Notes under the pieces: generated by a model
The model's database searches: none
What the model saw: the letters and a program-made list of their open reading frames with translations, nothing else
What the model was told of the DNA's origin: nothing
Source: Methylococcales bacterium
Lineage (GTDB): Bacteria; Pseudomonadota; Gammaproteobacteria; Methylococcales; Methylomonadaceae
DNA length: 38,244 nucleotides
Assembly (NCBI GenBank): GCA_028714175.1
Contig: JAQTMV010000021.1
Span: forward strand, 1 to 38,244
Reading direction: 5' to 3'
Made by a program: the position numbers and the translations under genes
Shown here: positions 1 to 7,760 of the stretch, in pieces
Layout: every line of letters starts with the position of its first letter
How positions within the stretch are numbered: the stretch's first letter is position 1

Positions 1-201
1 GCCTTCCATGGCGCGTTTTGGCACAATAATTTTGGCCATCCCGCCAGCCATGGCTGTGTCAACATGTCCACCAAAGACCAAAACAAGCGCTGGCCCAATG
101 TCTCCGAGGATGCCGGATGGCTTTATCGATGGGCGGCACTGGGAGTACCGGTGAAGGTGATGCATAAGGCGACCGAGATGATCGAGGCCGGTAATGTCTA
201 A
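1..201 (+). CDS. L,D-transpeptidase (YkuD/ErfK family), C-terminal part only
   Basis: The first 66 codons form an open frame ending in TAA at 199-201; the start lies outside the window. The fragment contains [20 protein letters not shown], the catalytic signature of YkuD-fold L,D-transpeptidases: an upstream His followed by the SHGC motif whose Cys is the nucleophile. These periplasmic enzymes form 3-3 peptidoglycan cross-links or attach proteins to peptidoglycan. The tail after the motif ([12 protein letters not shown]) is typical of the family's C-terminal end. The gene is convergent with the threonine aldolase gene, with only about 21 bases between the two stops. Which subfamily it belongs to cannot be told without the N-terminus. 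Confidence 0.88.
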   Translation, partial: AFHGAFWHNNFGHPASHGCVNMSTKDQNKRWPNVSEDAGWLYRWAALGVPVKVMHKATEMIEAGNV

Positions 202-222
202 ACTGTTGGCAATAAACGGCCA

Positions 223-1272
223 TCATCTTAACAACTCAAGAAATCGATCCACTTGCTCAGCCTCCGTCGCAAAGCTGGTTACCAAGCGCATCAACACTTC
301 GTTTTGACCTAACAGGCCTGGTTTTGCGCGGGGCGGATTCCACTGATAAAAAACTGCACCTTTTTCCTGGAGTTGATCCGCGTGCGCTTTATCCAAAATA
401 GCAAATACTTCATTGGCTTCTGAATGCCACGCTAATCGTGCATGTGTAGAGTTAACGATGCCATTTTTCAAGCGCACAGCCATAGTATTGGCATAACGCG
501 CCAAGTTTAACCATAGCTCATCGTGCAAGTAAGCATCAAATTGACAAGCGATAAATCGGCTTTTGGAAAACAGCTGCGCGGCGCGTTTACGAATAAACGG
601 TAAATCTTTGGACAATTCCGGGTTCATAAATACCAAGGCTTCGGCACACCAGCAACCGTTTTTGGTTGCACCGAAAGAGACGATATCCACACCCCGTTTC
701 CAGGTCATTTCCGCTGGCGTTAGTTCCAAAGCAACCACTGCATTCGCAAAACGCGCACCATCCATATGCAAGGGTAAACTGTATGCTTGTGCAATCTCCG
801 CAATTGCGGAGATTTCATCAGGCTGATAAAGCGTGCCAATTTCGGTAGCCTGGGTAATGGAAATCGCCATCGGTTGCCCCGCATGTACAAAATTAGGCGG
901 AAAACGCTCGATTTCGGCTTTGAGATTATGTGGCTCGATTTTACCGTTTTCCCCATCCACCGGTGCCAGACGTGCGCCATGAGTAAAAAACTCCGGCGCG
1001 CCACACTCATCTTCCAGCATGTGCGCTTCGCGGTGACAAAAGGAAACGCCGCCCGGACGGTTGACGGCAGCCAGCGCCAGCGAATTAGCCGCGGTGCCGG
1101 TGCTGACAAAATAAACCGCAACTTCACGTTCGAAGAGCTCGTTAAACCTTTGCTCGATCTTGCGATCAAGTGCGCTTGCGCCATAAGGCGCTGAAAATCC
1201 TGCGGCGACTTCCAACAACCGTTGTGCAATCGCAGGGTGCGCGCCAGCCCAATTATCAGATGCAAAATTCAT
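223..1272 (-). CDS. ltaE: Low-specificity L-threonine aldolase
   Basis: PLP-dependent fold-type I enzyme of the beta-eliminating lyase family, 349 residues, close to the usual length. Members cleave L-threonine or L-allo-threonine (often also phenylserine) to glycine and an aldehyde in the cytoplasm. Visible features are the STGTAANSLAL phosphate-binding stretch (residues 57-67), the active-site His in REAHMLEDE (H84), the PLP-ring Asp in HMDGARF (D171) and the PLP lysine in GATKNG (K204). Translation starts at ATG 1270-1272 with AT-rich DNA upstream. The next gene on the same strand is 131 bases away, so it probably has its own promoter. Family assignment is firm; substrate stereochemistry is not readable from sequence. 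Confidence 0.9.
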   Translation of the reverse strand: MNFASDNWAGAHPAIAQRLLEVAAGFSAPYGASALDRKIEQRFNELFEREVAVYFVSTGTAANSLALAAVNRPGGVSFCHREAHMLEDECGAPEFFTHGARLAPVDGENGKIEPHNLKAEIERFPPNFVHAGQPMAISITQATEIGTLYQPDEISAIAEIAQAYSLPLHMDGARFANAVVALELTPAEMTWKRGVDIVSFGATKNGCWCAEALVFMNPELSKDLPFIRKRAAQLFSKSRFIACQFDAYLHDELWLNLARYANTMAVRLKNGIVNSTHARLAWHSEANEVFAILDKAHADQLQEKGAVFYQWNPPRAKPGLLGQNEVLMRLVTSFATEAEQVDRFLELLR

Positions 1273-1403
1273 AGTGAGTTTTATTGGGTATTCTGTTTAA
1301 TATTAAATAGTATTGTAGTTTATGCAGTTATCGATCATGTCTTAAGATTTAATATTGTAAGGTAGATTTATAACAGACGACACAACCCCTCATTGGCAGT
1401 TTT

Positions 1404-2057
1404 TTAATTCTGAAGTTGTTCGGATTCGATAATGCTTTCACCAGATTGATCTCTCAAAACTCCATCCAGTAGAGCGAGAGCAATACGTTCTGCTTTGACT
1501 GCTCGGTAACGAAGAGGGATCAGTGGCCGGAAAATTCGTGCAATGATCAGTCCTATCTTCTCCCCGGGACGCGATTCCTCGCGCGCAGCATCAATCAGCG
1601 ATGGCCTTACTATCGTAAAACTCGGATAGTTGATATTGCGAATTCCAGCCTCTGCTTCAGCCTTGGTGCGGAGGTAGAAATTTCCGGCAGGATTCGCACC
1701 GAGGGAAGAGTTTAGCGCAAAACGCGTAGCACCTGCAGCTCTTGCAAGCTTTGCCACTTGAATTGGCAAGTCGCGGTCGACCGCAGCAAAGGCCGTCTGC
1801 GAGCCGGCAGCCTTGATTGTCGTGCCTAGCGTGCAGATCACTGCGTCAACATTCCACCAGCGTGCATCTACGGGTAAATGGGCAAAATCGATTACCGGGT
1901 TGTATAATTTTGCACGTTTTGGCAAAGGACGACGAGTAGGTGCAACAACCTGCTCGATGCGCGGGTCGACAAGGGCCAAAGCCAGAACCTGCCTTCCCAC
2001 AGCACCGGTAGCACCGACCAGCAGTAGACTCAGTGGCTTATTATTGGGGTACGTCAT
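1404..2057 (-). CDS. NAD(P)H-binding atypical SDR-type protein
   Basis: 217-residue Rossmann-fold protein. The N-terminal LLLVGATGAVGRQV stretch carries the GxxGxxG dinucleotide-binding motif (GATGAVG, residues 15-21). The later YLRTKAEAEAGIR and FTIVRPSLI segments are typical of NAD(P)-binding atypical or extended short-chain reductases of the NmrA/HTATIP2-like type. YLRTK supplies a Tyr-x-x-x-Lys-like pair (Y-L-R-T-K). The substrate cannot be named; such proteins act as quinone or aldehyde reductases or as redox-sensing regulators. ATG at 2055-2057 is followed by a typical N-terminus. A perfect dyad lies 46-62 bases upstream of this start and may be an operator. The gene appears monocistronic. 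Confidence 0.75.
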   Translation of the reverse strand: MTYPNNKPLSLLLVGATGAVGRQVLALALVDPRIEQVVAPTRRPLPKRAKLYNPVIDFAHLPVDARWWNVDAVICTLGTTIKAAGSQTAFAAVDRDLPIQVAKLARAAGATRFALNSSLGANPAGNFYLRTKAEAEAGIRNINYPSFTIVRPSLIDAAREESRPGEKIGLIIARIFRPLIPLRYRAVKAERIALALLDGVLRDQSGESIIESEQLQN

Positions 2058-2102
2058 GTCAGTTCTTCATCAGTTGGTAAGGGGATTGAAGTCCAAAGGT
2101 CT

Positions 2103-2119
2103 GTTACATCAGATGTAAC
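2103..2119. promoter_or_regulatory. 17-bp perfect palindrome, candidate operator
   Basis: GTTACATC-A-GATGTAAC: two perfect 8-bp arms around a single central base. It lies upstream of the reductase-like gene that starts at 2057. On the minus strand a weak -35-like TTGAAT precedes it, so the dyad would sit in the promoter spacer. The size and symmetry suit a homodimeric repressor or activator, but no regulator gene adjoins it. No T-run follows, so it is unlikely to be a terminator. Confidence 0.5.
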
Positions 2120-2159
2120 CTTATTCAATAATATCACTAAGGATGCACTATGAAAAAAC

Positions 2160-2400
2160 GGTTCTGTCGCAAATACTGACAAAGACCAAGCTGCATTAAT
2201 TTGCGGACAAAATTATCCAGTTAAGCCATAAACTGCTTATAAGCGGGATTGTTTTCCTCGGATAGCTGACCCTTTTGAATCATATGAGCCGTTTCAATGC
2301 CGTCTATGGTGGCTTTTGCCAAATGAAAGGCTTTAAACCCCATCATCGGTTTGGTGATCTTTTTAATAAACCGATGATCCTGTTGGCCTTTAACTTTAAT
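2160..2400 (-). mobile_element. IS6-family insertion sequence remnant with one terminal inverted repeat
   Basis: The left edge reads GGTTCTGTCGCAAATA (2160-2175), which matches the terminal inverted repeat style of IS6/IS26-type elements (GGxxCTGTxGCAAA). About 45 bases inside it, the 3' end of an IS6-type transposase gene runs inward on the minus strand. The partner repeat and the DDE catalytic part are missing, because coding similarity stops near 2395. This is a dead fragment. No second copy of the repeat is seen nearby. Confidence 0.75.
2221..2400 (-). pseudogene. IS6-family transposase, C-terminal remnant (about 55 residues)
   Basis: Reading the minus strand to the stop at 2221-2223 gives QQDHRFIKKITKPMMGFK followed by a FHLAKATIDGIETAHMIQKGQL segment. 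This is the characteristic C-terminus of IS6-family DDE transposases: E/Q-QDHR, then the MLGFK-like and GIE-xxHMIxKGQ motifs. Upstream the frame degenerates (KVKG, then a stop near 2416), so the catalytic domain is gone. It was too short and too broken to be a gene; the motif match is nevertheless clear. Confidence 0.75.
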
Positions 2401-2714
2401 AGCGAATAATATTATTTACTTATTGTCAAAAGTGCGTTGTATATATGATAATTGTTTGACCCGCGTTGGCGTTATCCGAAACGCCCGTATTCTAACCGGA
2501 GGCGGAGGAAACTTTATCCGAGTCGAAACGGCCTTATGTTTTAGATCATGACTCAGGGGCAGCGAGAATTTTATTGTATTACCAGGGTAATTTCCATAAA
2601 TTAAGATGACTCATCAAGTGGATTTGGTGAAGGCCCATTCGTCACTGAGTTCGTGTCTTATAACATAGTATATGAAGAAAGCGGGATATCATCGTCCGCA
2701 GGGAGACCGTAAAT
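2401..2714. other. Non-coding stretch before the dioxygenase gene
   Basis: About 310 bases between the IS6 remnant and the dioxygenase start. No reading frame or RNA gene is recognisable. The last 20 bases contain a GGGAGA ribosome-binding site that serves the ATG at 2715. A TATAAC-like element near 2660 could be a -10 box, but no convincing -35 is seen. Confidence 0.4.
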
Positions 2715-3389
2715 ATGCAAGAAGTATTCATATCAACCGGATTCGAATTCGGTTTTCTGTTTTGTATGAGAACAGAAAACGCCATAGATCCGGTGGCATT
2801 CAAACCATTCTTTAATGATCTTCCGGTTGATCCCAATATCAAGGGCCATTACCGTTACCGGCGATTGTCACGGTTTAGGATTACCGAAGCGGGGGTGATG
2901 AAGCTTCCCCATGGTTACCTGTTCCAAAGCAAGGAATATAATCCATTGGTGGGTGATATCAAAAGGGAGTTTGAAGAGCTTAACGATGAGCTCGTCAATC
3001 TGGAGATGTTCAAAGCCCTTCTGCTGGTGTTTAGGGATTTTTGCGCGCTTCGTCCCGGCGCTGAAATCGGCGTCCATCAGATCCGGACGACGTGCACACC
3101 GGAGAGTTTCGGCGATCCCGCGCCGGAAGGCATACACCGGGATGGTACCAATTTCGTCTGTATTTACTCGGTCGACCGGAACAACGTCGAAGGCGCGGAA
3201 ACCCATTTGTACACGAGCAAGACTGGAGAGTCGTCGGTGTTCAACAAAACGCTGTATCCCGGAGAACTGGTCTTGGTCAACGATCGGAAATTCTTCCATT
3301 ATACAACGCCGGTGCGGCCGGCCAGCGTGGGCAATGGAACCCGTGACGTATTTGTGTTGACCTGTCCTAGCTTGATAATGGATTATTGA
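2715..3389 (+). CDS. 2-oxoglutarate/Fe(II)-dependent dioxygenase, BsmA/IDO-like
   Basis: 224 residues matching the 2OG-Fe dioxygenase family that includes BsmA and the L-isoleucine 4-hydroxylase IDO. The iron facial triad is visible: H141 and D143 in EGIHRDGTNF, and the distal His in FFHYTTPV (H195). An Arg near the end (RDVFVLT, R210) is in the expected place to bind 2-oxoglutarate. LYPGELVLVND before the distal His is also typical. Family members hydroxylate free aliphatic amino acids in the cytoplasm, so an amino acid substrate is likely but unproven. ATG 2715 is supported by GGGAGA about ten bases upstream. The gene is convergent with the class V PLP enzyme (66-base gap). Confidence 0.8.
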   Translation: MQEVFISTGFEFGFLFCMRTENAIDPVAFKPFFNDLPVDPNIKGHYRYRRLSRFRITEAGVMKLPHGYLFQSKEYNPLVGDIKREFEELNDELVNLEMFKALLLVFRDFCALRPGAEIGVHQIRTTCTPESFGDPAPEGIHRDGTNFVCIYSVDRNNVEGAETHLYTSKTGESSVFNKTLYPGELVLVNDRKFFHYTTPVRPASVGNGTRDVFVLTCPSLIMDY

Positions 3390-3454
3390 TGGGTGCGGCA
3401 GCTGGCTTACCGTATTCGAAAGTGGAGAAATCAAAATATGCCGCTTCGGATTCC

Positions 3455-4705
3455 CTATTCCGCAGCGGCAATTTCCTGTAGTGCATGCAATAATCCTTCA
3501 ATCTCTTCCCGAGTGTTGTAGGCTAAAAGTCCGATGCGCAGGAAACCGCCGCCAACCTCGACATTCAATTTTTCGGAAAGGCCTAACGCATAAAAGTTGC
3601 CATGCCAGGTGAAAATGCCGCGATCACCCAATTCCTTGGCGATGGCATAAGGGGTTTTTCCGCCTAACCGGATTGCGACCGTAGGGGTACGCCAGGCGAA
3701 ACGCGCGGGATCGGTAATGCCGTACAGGATCAGCCCGGGTATCTTTAACAGGCCGGCAATCAATTGCACGCATAACTCCCGCTCATACCGTCGGCTCGCT
3801 TCCATCGCTGCGACTAGCGCCTCGCGGCGAGATCCGGAGGGCAAGACGTGTTGGCCCAGTTCGGCCAGATAATCAATGGTCACCACCAGTCCGGCCAAAC
3901 CCTCGTGGTTCAGCGTTCCCGTTTCCCAACGCGATGGCACTTCCTCGGGAGCGGGCCGTACCTTGTATGGGCGGAGATGAGTGAGATGCTGCCGTTTTCC
4001 GTACAGGATGCCGACATGCGGTCCATAGAATTTGTAGGCGGAGCAGGCGAGAAAATCGCAGTCGAGCGCGCGCACGTCGATCGGGCCATGTGCACTGTAA
4101 TGGACCGCATCGACGAAGACCCAAGCGCCAACCGCATGGGCCAAGCGTACCACCGCCGCCACGTCGTTGACCGTGCCTACGGCGTTGGACGCATACCCTA
4201 TAGCCACAACCCGCGTTTTCGCATTGATCTGGCGCTTCAGATCTTCCATATCGAGTGTACAGTCTTCGGTATGGAAATCCACGACGCGGACGACTGCACC
4301 GGCCTCTTCTTCCAGAGCCTGCCAGGGAGAGACATTGGCGTAATGGTCGAGCCGGGTAACCAAGATCTCGTCGCCAGGAAGTAGCTCGCGGCCAATGGCG
4401 CGACTGAATGCGAAAGTGAGCGTAGTCATGTTAGCCCCGAAAACCACCTCATCGGGGTCGCATCCGAGGAGATCGGCGACCGCTGCCCGTGCCGAGACAA
4501 TCCATTCGTCCGTGCGCCGGCTGGTCGTAAAAGCCCCATGCACGTTGGCGTTAGACGTTACAAGATAGTGGGACATGGCCTCGATCACGGAACCGGGTAC
4601 TTGAGACCCACCGGGGCCATCGAAAAAAACGGGAATGCGTCCATCGATCTCCTGAGAGAGCGCCGGAAATCGGGAACGTACCCAAGTCGGGTCAAGGGGC
4701 AGCAT
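3455..4705 (-). CDS. Class V aminotransferase-fold PLP enzyme, cysteine-desulfurase-like
   Basis: 416-residue fold-type I PLP protein of the group usually labelled cysteine desulfurase-like. Landmarks are FDGPGGSQVP near the N-terminus, SNAVGTVNDV, the PLP-ring Asp and His in VFVDAVHYSAHG (D199, H202) and the PLP lysine in CSAYKFYGPH (K225). The loop that carries the catalytic Cys in true desulfurases instead reads FTWHGNFYA, with no cysteine. Sulfur mobilisation is therefore doubtful, and a different elimination or transamination on a small amino acid is possible. ATG 4703-4705 gives a normal N-terminus. No Fe-S cluster genes are near. It faces the amino-acid dioxygenase, which may share its pathway. 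Confidence 0.78.
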   Translation of the reverse strand: MLPLDPTWVRSRFPALSQEIDGRIPVFFDGPGGSQVPGSVIEAMSHYLVTSNANVHGAFTTSRRTDEWIVSARAAVADLLGCDPDEVVFGANMTTLTFAFSRAIGRELLPGDEILVTRLDHYANVSPWQALEEEAGAVVRVVDFHTEDCTLDMEDLKRQINAKTRVVAIGYASNAVGTVNDVAAVVRLAHAVGAWVFVDAVHYSAHGPIDVRALDCDFLACSAYKFYGPHVGILYGKRQHLTHLRPYKVRPAPEEVPSRWETGTLNHEGLAGLVVTIDYLAELGQHVLPSGSRREALVAAMEASRRYERELCVQLIAGLLKIPGLILYGITDPARFAWRTPTVAIRLGGKTPYAIAKELGDRGIFTWHGNFYALGLSEKLNVEVGGGFLRIGLLAYNTREEIEGLLHALQEIAAAE

Positions 4706-4914
4706 ACGAAACTCCTGTATTTTAAGTTGAATTTAACAACGCTTCGACAAGATGATAAATATTTTTTTATAGCTTTAAAACAAAAAGCGGGCAATCGCCT
4801 CTTTTTTCCCGAACAAGCTCAATCCGAGCTCAGTGCCTCACCAGTTGTATAGGTTTCGTGCAATTCGACCTTAAGATGAATGGTAGTGGGGCTATAGCGA
4901 ACTTGGGAGTATTC

Positions 4915-5001
4915 TCAATTAAGCCAAATGATGCAGGCAATCAAGTTCAGTATAGCCTGAGTTGTGGCCAGTCGCTCATAACGCGTAGCAATTAAGCAGG
5001 C
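4915..5001 (-). pseudogene. IS5-type transposase, C-terminal tail (28 residues)
   Basis: The minus strand reads ACLIATRYERLATTQ followed by AILNLIACIIWLN and a TGA at 4915-4917. This RIATRYDKLA-like and LxxIIIWL ending is characteristic of IS5-group (IS427/IS1031-type) transposases. Nothing upstream (beyond 5001) continues the gene. The whole 4706-5015 interval between the PLP enzyme and the recombinase pseudogene otherwise holds only AT-rich DNA and no terminal repeat I can identify. Confidence 0.7.
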
Positions 5002-5015
5002 CCGGATATTTTGAG

Positions 5016-5897
5016 ATGTTACCCATTCTACCCCTTATCAGGCAATTATTTGAAGTTTTTTGGCAAGACGAGAATGTCTGGTTTTTTGCTTTACAAAGCC
5101 GTTTGAATAAAACGGCACCAAGGCCCCTATCGTTTGCAGCCCTCGTTCAGCAATTCTTCACCGAGTTTCTGGTAACGCAGCGCGTCATAAACCCGCGCAC
5201 GATTGCATCCTACCGGGATGCCATGCTGTTGTTCCTGGATTTCGCGCAGCATCGCCTGGGCAAAATGCCGTCGGCACTTAACCTGAACGACATTACGCCG
5301 GATTTGATACTGGCTTTCTTGGATCATTTGGAACAGCAGCGGCAAAATTCGGTGCGCAGTCGCAACCTGAGACTGACGGCCTTGCGTGTGTTTCTGAAGT
5401 TCGCAGCACGACGTGACTTATCTTCTTTCTTCGTCATTGAACAAACGCTGGATGTGCCCATGTAGCGTTTCGAACGCCCGATGCCGGGTTTCATGAGCCG
5501 TGAAGAAATGTTGGCCATGATCGGGCAACCCGGTGATACCCGGACTTCGCAGCGTGATCACCTATTGCTAACCATGCTCTACAACACTGGTGCGCGCGTT
5601 TCCGAAATCATTGGTGTTAAGGTAGGCGACGTTGTTATGGATGAATCCGCCTGCGTGCATCTGCGAGGCAAAGGTCGTAAACAGCGATCGACCCCCTTAT
5701 GGAAAAGAACGGCCCAGACAATCCGAGCCTGGCTGCGGCGTAACCCTATGCTGGACACAGATGCCGCGTTACTGCCTAACAGGCATGGCAATGCGATGAC
5801 TCGTTGCAATGCCACGCAGTGTTTGAACATTGCAGCGGCTCGTGCAGCTGTGCAAGTAATTAATGTATTCAGGAATAAGAGACAGTTTATTTGGTAG
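5016..5897 (+). pseudogene. Tyrosine recombinase (XerC/D-like integrase), broken by a TAG stop and 3'-truncated
   Basis: Two segments in the same frame, 5016-5465 and from 5466 on, encode one integrase. The first gives the N-terminal SAM-like core-binding domain (INPRTIASYRDAM to LRVFLKFAARRDL). A TAG at 5463-5465 interrupts it inside the linker, after DVPM. The second gives the start of the catalytic domain, with the first catalytic Arg in YNTGARVSEI and the HLRGKGRKQRSTPLW strand. The frame then leaves the family after MTRCNATQCLN and ends in an unrelated tail at 5897. The downstream HxxR and the nucleophilic Tyr are absent, so it cannot be active. The family is common on small mobile elements and fits the IS debris beside it. 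Confidence 0.85.
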
Positions 5898-5912
5898 CGA
5901 ATCGAAATTTTA

Positions 5913-5942
5913 TTGACAGGCGCGATGAATTGTATTTATAGT
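5913..5942 (+). promoter_or_regulatory. Sigma-70-type promoter for the thioredoxin-fold gene
   Basis: TTGACA at 5913-5918 is a consensus -35. TATAGT at 5937-5942 is a five-of-six -10 with an 18-bp spacer. The start codon follows 36 bases after the -10, with AGAGGA at 5965-5970 as ribosome-binding site. It likely drives 5978-6400 and possibly the exported protein at 6586. Confidence 0.6.
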
Positions 5943-5977
5943 ATCGACTCACTACTATTATTTAAGAGGAAATTATT

Positions 5978-6211
5978 ATGCGTACTGCAATTTTTTATCA
6001 TGCCGGTTGCCCTGTTTGTTTGGGTGCAGAACAAATGCTCGCCGATGGCATTGACCGCTCCAAGTATCGAGTTGAGGTTGTTCATTTGGGAGAACATGCT
6101 GATCGAGTAGCTGAAGCAGAAGCAGCAGGGGTGAAATCAGTTCCGGCGCTGGTCTTGAATGACCAGGTTTTTCATATCAACTTTGGCGCATCCATTGATG
6201 CTTTAAAATAG
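5978..6211 (+). CDS. Small thioredoxin/glutaredoxin-fold protein with CPVC motif
   Basis: 77 residues beginning MRTAIFYHAGCPVCLG. The dithiol motif C11-P-V-C14 follows a beta strand, as in thioredoxin-fold proteins, and SVPAL places the cis-proline at P56. There is no signal peptide, so it should be cytoplasmic. The short size and the GVKSVPALVLN strand resemble minimal thioredoxin or glutaredoxin-like proteins that reduce a specific partner disulfide. AGAGGA lies seven bases before the ATG. The next gene starts 15 bases after its stop, so the two are probably cotranscribed. A nearby exported cysteine-rich protein is an obvious but unproven candidate for the same redox system. Confidence 0.75.
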   Translation: MRTAIFYHAGCPVCLGAEQMLADGIDRSKYRVEVVHLGEHADRVAEAEAAGVKSVPALVLNDQVFHINFGASIDALK

Positions 6212-6226
6212 TAAAAGGTGAAAAAA

Positions 6227-6400
6227 ATGAGTGAAGTAGCACAACAAAATGACAGGTTCTGGATATATGTGGGTATAACCGTGTTTGTAATAGTGGCAGG
6301 TATTCTCCTGATTAAACAAGCTGAGAACGAAAAATTTGCCCCGATTAAGCAACAGGTGGAAGAAGAAATTGCCCAGATGAATATCCGGGTGCTTAACTAA
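6227..6400 (+). CDS. Small single-span membrane protein, unknown function
   Basis: 57 residues if started at ATG 6227. An AAAGGTG ribosome-binding site ends about seven bases upstream and favours this start over the GTG at 6218, which lies within that site. One hydrophobic helix (WIYVGITVFVIVAGILLI) follows a short polar N-terminus, and a charged tail with a coiled-coil look (QQVEEEIAQM) follows it. I recognise no family. The close spacing to the CPVC protein (15 bases) suggests a shared transcript. Confidence 0.6.
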   Translation: MSEVAQQNDRFWIYVGITVFVIVAGILLIKQAENEKFAPIKQQVEEEIAQMNIRVLN

Positions 6401-6585
6401 ATCCAAACATGTTGTTTTACTGTTTTTATGATAAAGCTATGTGATGAGCCATACTTACAGCCGACTGCAAATGCAGCGTCTGGATTACATTAGTTCCCCT
6501 TTTTGATTTGTTTGGGGCAATAATTTGTATTTATTTTAGCTCATCACGCTTTCTTAAAAGTAACGAGTATAACGAGGAGAAAATC

Positions 6586-6948
6586 ATGAAACTTAATTTA
6601 ATAGGCCTGTTGGCTGTATTAGCCTTTTTTTCAAGCACTGCATTGGCAACAGAATATATTTACAGGGATCTTATGGCGAATACACTGCCCTCACCGGGTT
6701 GTGCAGCAGAATCCGAGGCCATTGCCTCAGCATCAAAACCTTATTACATTAAAAACTACAGCAAGAAATTTTGTCAGACACAAGGCTACGGCTGGCATGT
6801 GGAAAAAGTGAATGATCATGGTAAGGCTGTTTGTACCGAATGCAGTGGAGCAAATAGCGGTAAAAAGCAGTGTCATCTGGAAGATGTGGTTGTTACCTGC
6901 AAACGTATTAAACCCGGTTCAGTTGGCATGCTGCCCGGTAAAAGTTAG
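6586..6948 (+). CDS. Exported small cysteine-rich protein, unknown function
   Basis: 120 residues from ATG 6586, chosen because GAGGAGA precedes it and a signal peptide begins there (MKLNLIGLLAVLAFFSSTALA, cleavage before TEYIY). An open frame continues upstream to 6508 but has no signal for starting there. The mature part has six cysteines (PGC, KFC, AVC, TEC, KQC, VTC), including a CxxC (CTEC), and probably forms disulfides in the periplasm. I do not recognise the family. It lies 185 bases after the small membrane protein gene and may have its own promoter. Confidence 0.65.
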   Translation: MKLNLIGLLAVLAFFSSTALATEYIYRDLMANTLPSPGCAAESEAIASASKPYYIKNYSKKFCQTQGYGWHVEKVNDHGKAVCTECSGANSGKKQCHLEDVVVTCKRIKPGSVGMLPGKS

Positions 6949-7141
6949 GCGCAGCTGCGATCGGCAAGAGGCTTGATGCAGCTATAATTATACTGCTGAT
7001 GAGTTATTAGTTGTTAAAAGCATGTATAGTTTGTTACCACCTATTAATTTTTTTACAAATACTTAATCCCTCCTGCCGGAAGGGTTTGCCGGAAATTAAA
7101 AGCCACAGATGGCAAGTGCTAATCTCATCCTTGTGGTCTGG

Positions 7142-7164
7142 ATACCGGTAGTGCGTGCCGGCAT
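7142..7164. repeat. REP-like GC-rich hairpin
   Basis: ATACCGGTA (7142-7150), loop GTGCG, TGCCGGCAT (7156-7164): eight of nine positions pair if one G-U is allowed. The flanking TCTGG on the left and TGAGG on the right resemble the dispersed TCTGGATxCCGGC...GCCGGxATGA palindromes found in many proteobacterial intergenic regions. Only one copy is seen in this window, so the repeat assignment rests on the form alone. Confidence 0.4.
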
Positions 7165-7702
7165 GAGGTGCTATTTTTATGGATATTACGGCATTTCTTG
7201 AACGCTGAATGCACCGTATTGAGGCAGGAGGACTTCTCTTGATTTTTCGTATTGCTGTTCTCTTCGCTGACATATCTCCTCCACAAAAGGTGGCAAGGAT
7301 AGTCAGTAATTGATTTAGATTCATAATTGTTTTTTCCGCACCCCCCTATTTATCACTTAATAAGATATATTTATCAAATCATATCATTAAATATTCTACA
7401 GTTTCGCTGATATAGTGCACTCAACGAAAAAAACACTGAACGTAAACAACAGGTTTATCTTCAACAGTAATGAGTTGTAGGATCCGGGACTATTTGTAGA
7501 TGCCTTTGTTGATTAAGCTACACAGGCATGTCTGCCAATCAAGGCCAGCTTTTAGCACATGCGTTTGTTATGTCGCTTAATCAGATTCGGCCTTTAAATT
7601 GCTTATTTGCACAAGGCATGGGCTAGAGCGCACCAATATAAACCGGTTTGACTGAATCTGCTTATAGCAGAAATTCCGTAAATAGCAAGAATCAAGGTTA
7701 AA

Positions 7703-7732
7703 TTAAACTTTGGTATAAAATATGCCTATAAT
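7703..7732 (+). promoter_or_regulatory. Candidate sigma-70 promoter for the polyketide cluster
   Basis: TTAAAC (7703-7708) and a perfect TATAAT (7727-7732) are separated by 18 bp, on the strand of the cluster and about 250 bases before its first start codon. The -35 is only a partial match. In such AT-rich DNA chance matches are common, so this is a suggestion. Confidence 0.35.
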
Positions 7733-7748
7733 TTTACTAATACAAATT

Positions 7749-7760
7749 GAATGATCATTC
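7749..7760. promoter_or_regulatory. Perfect 12-bp palindrome, candidate operator
   Basis: GAATGATCATTC is a perfect dyad, extendable to TGAATGATCATTCC with one mismatch. It sits about 17 bases after the candidate -10 box, where a bound repressor would block transcription. TGAAT/ATTCA half sites are common among TetR-family operators. No TetR-type regulator gene lies within the window. Confidence 0.35.

Noticed and set aside
7034-7324. Minus-strand open frame of 96 codons in the gap before the polyketide cluster
   Set aside because: No good ribosome-binding site, odd composition, no recognisable motif, and it covers a REP-like hairpin. Judged to be a chance frame.
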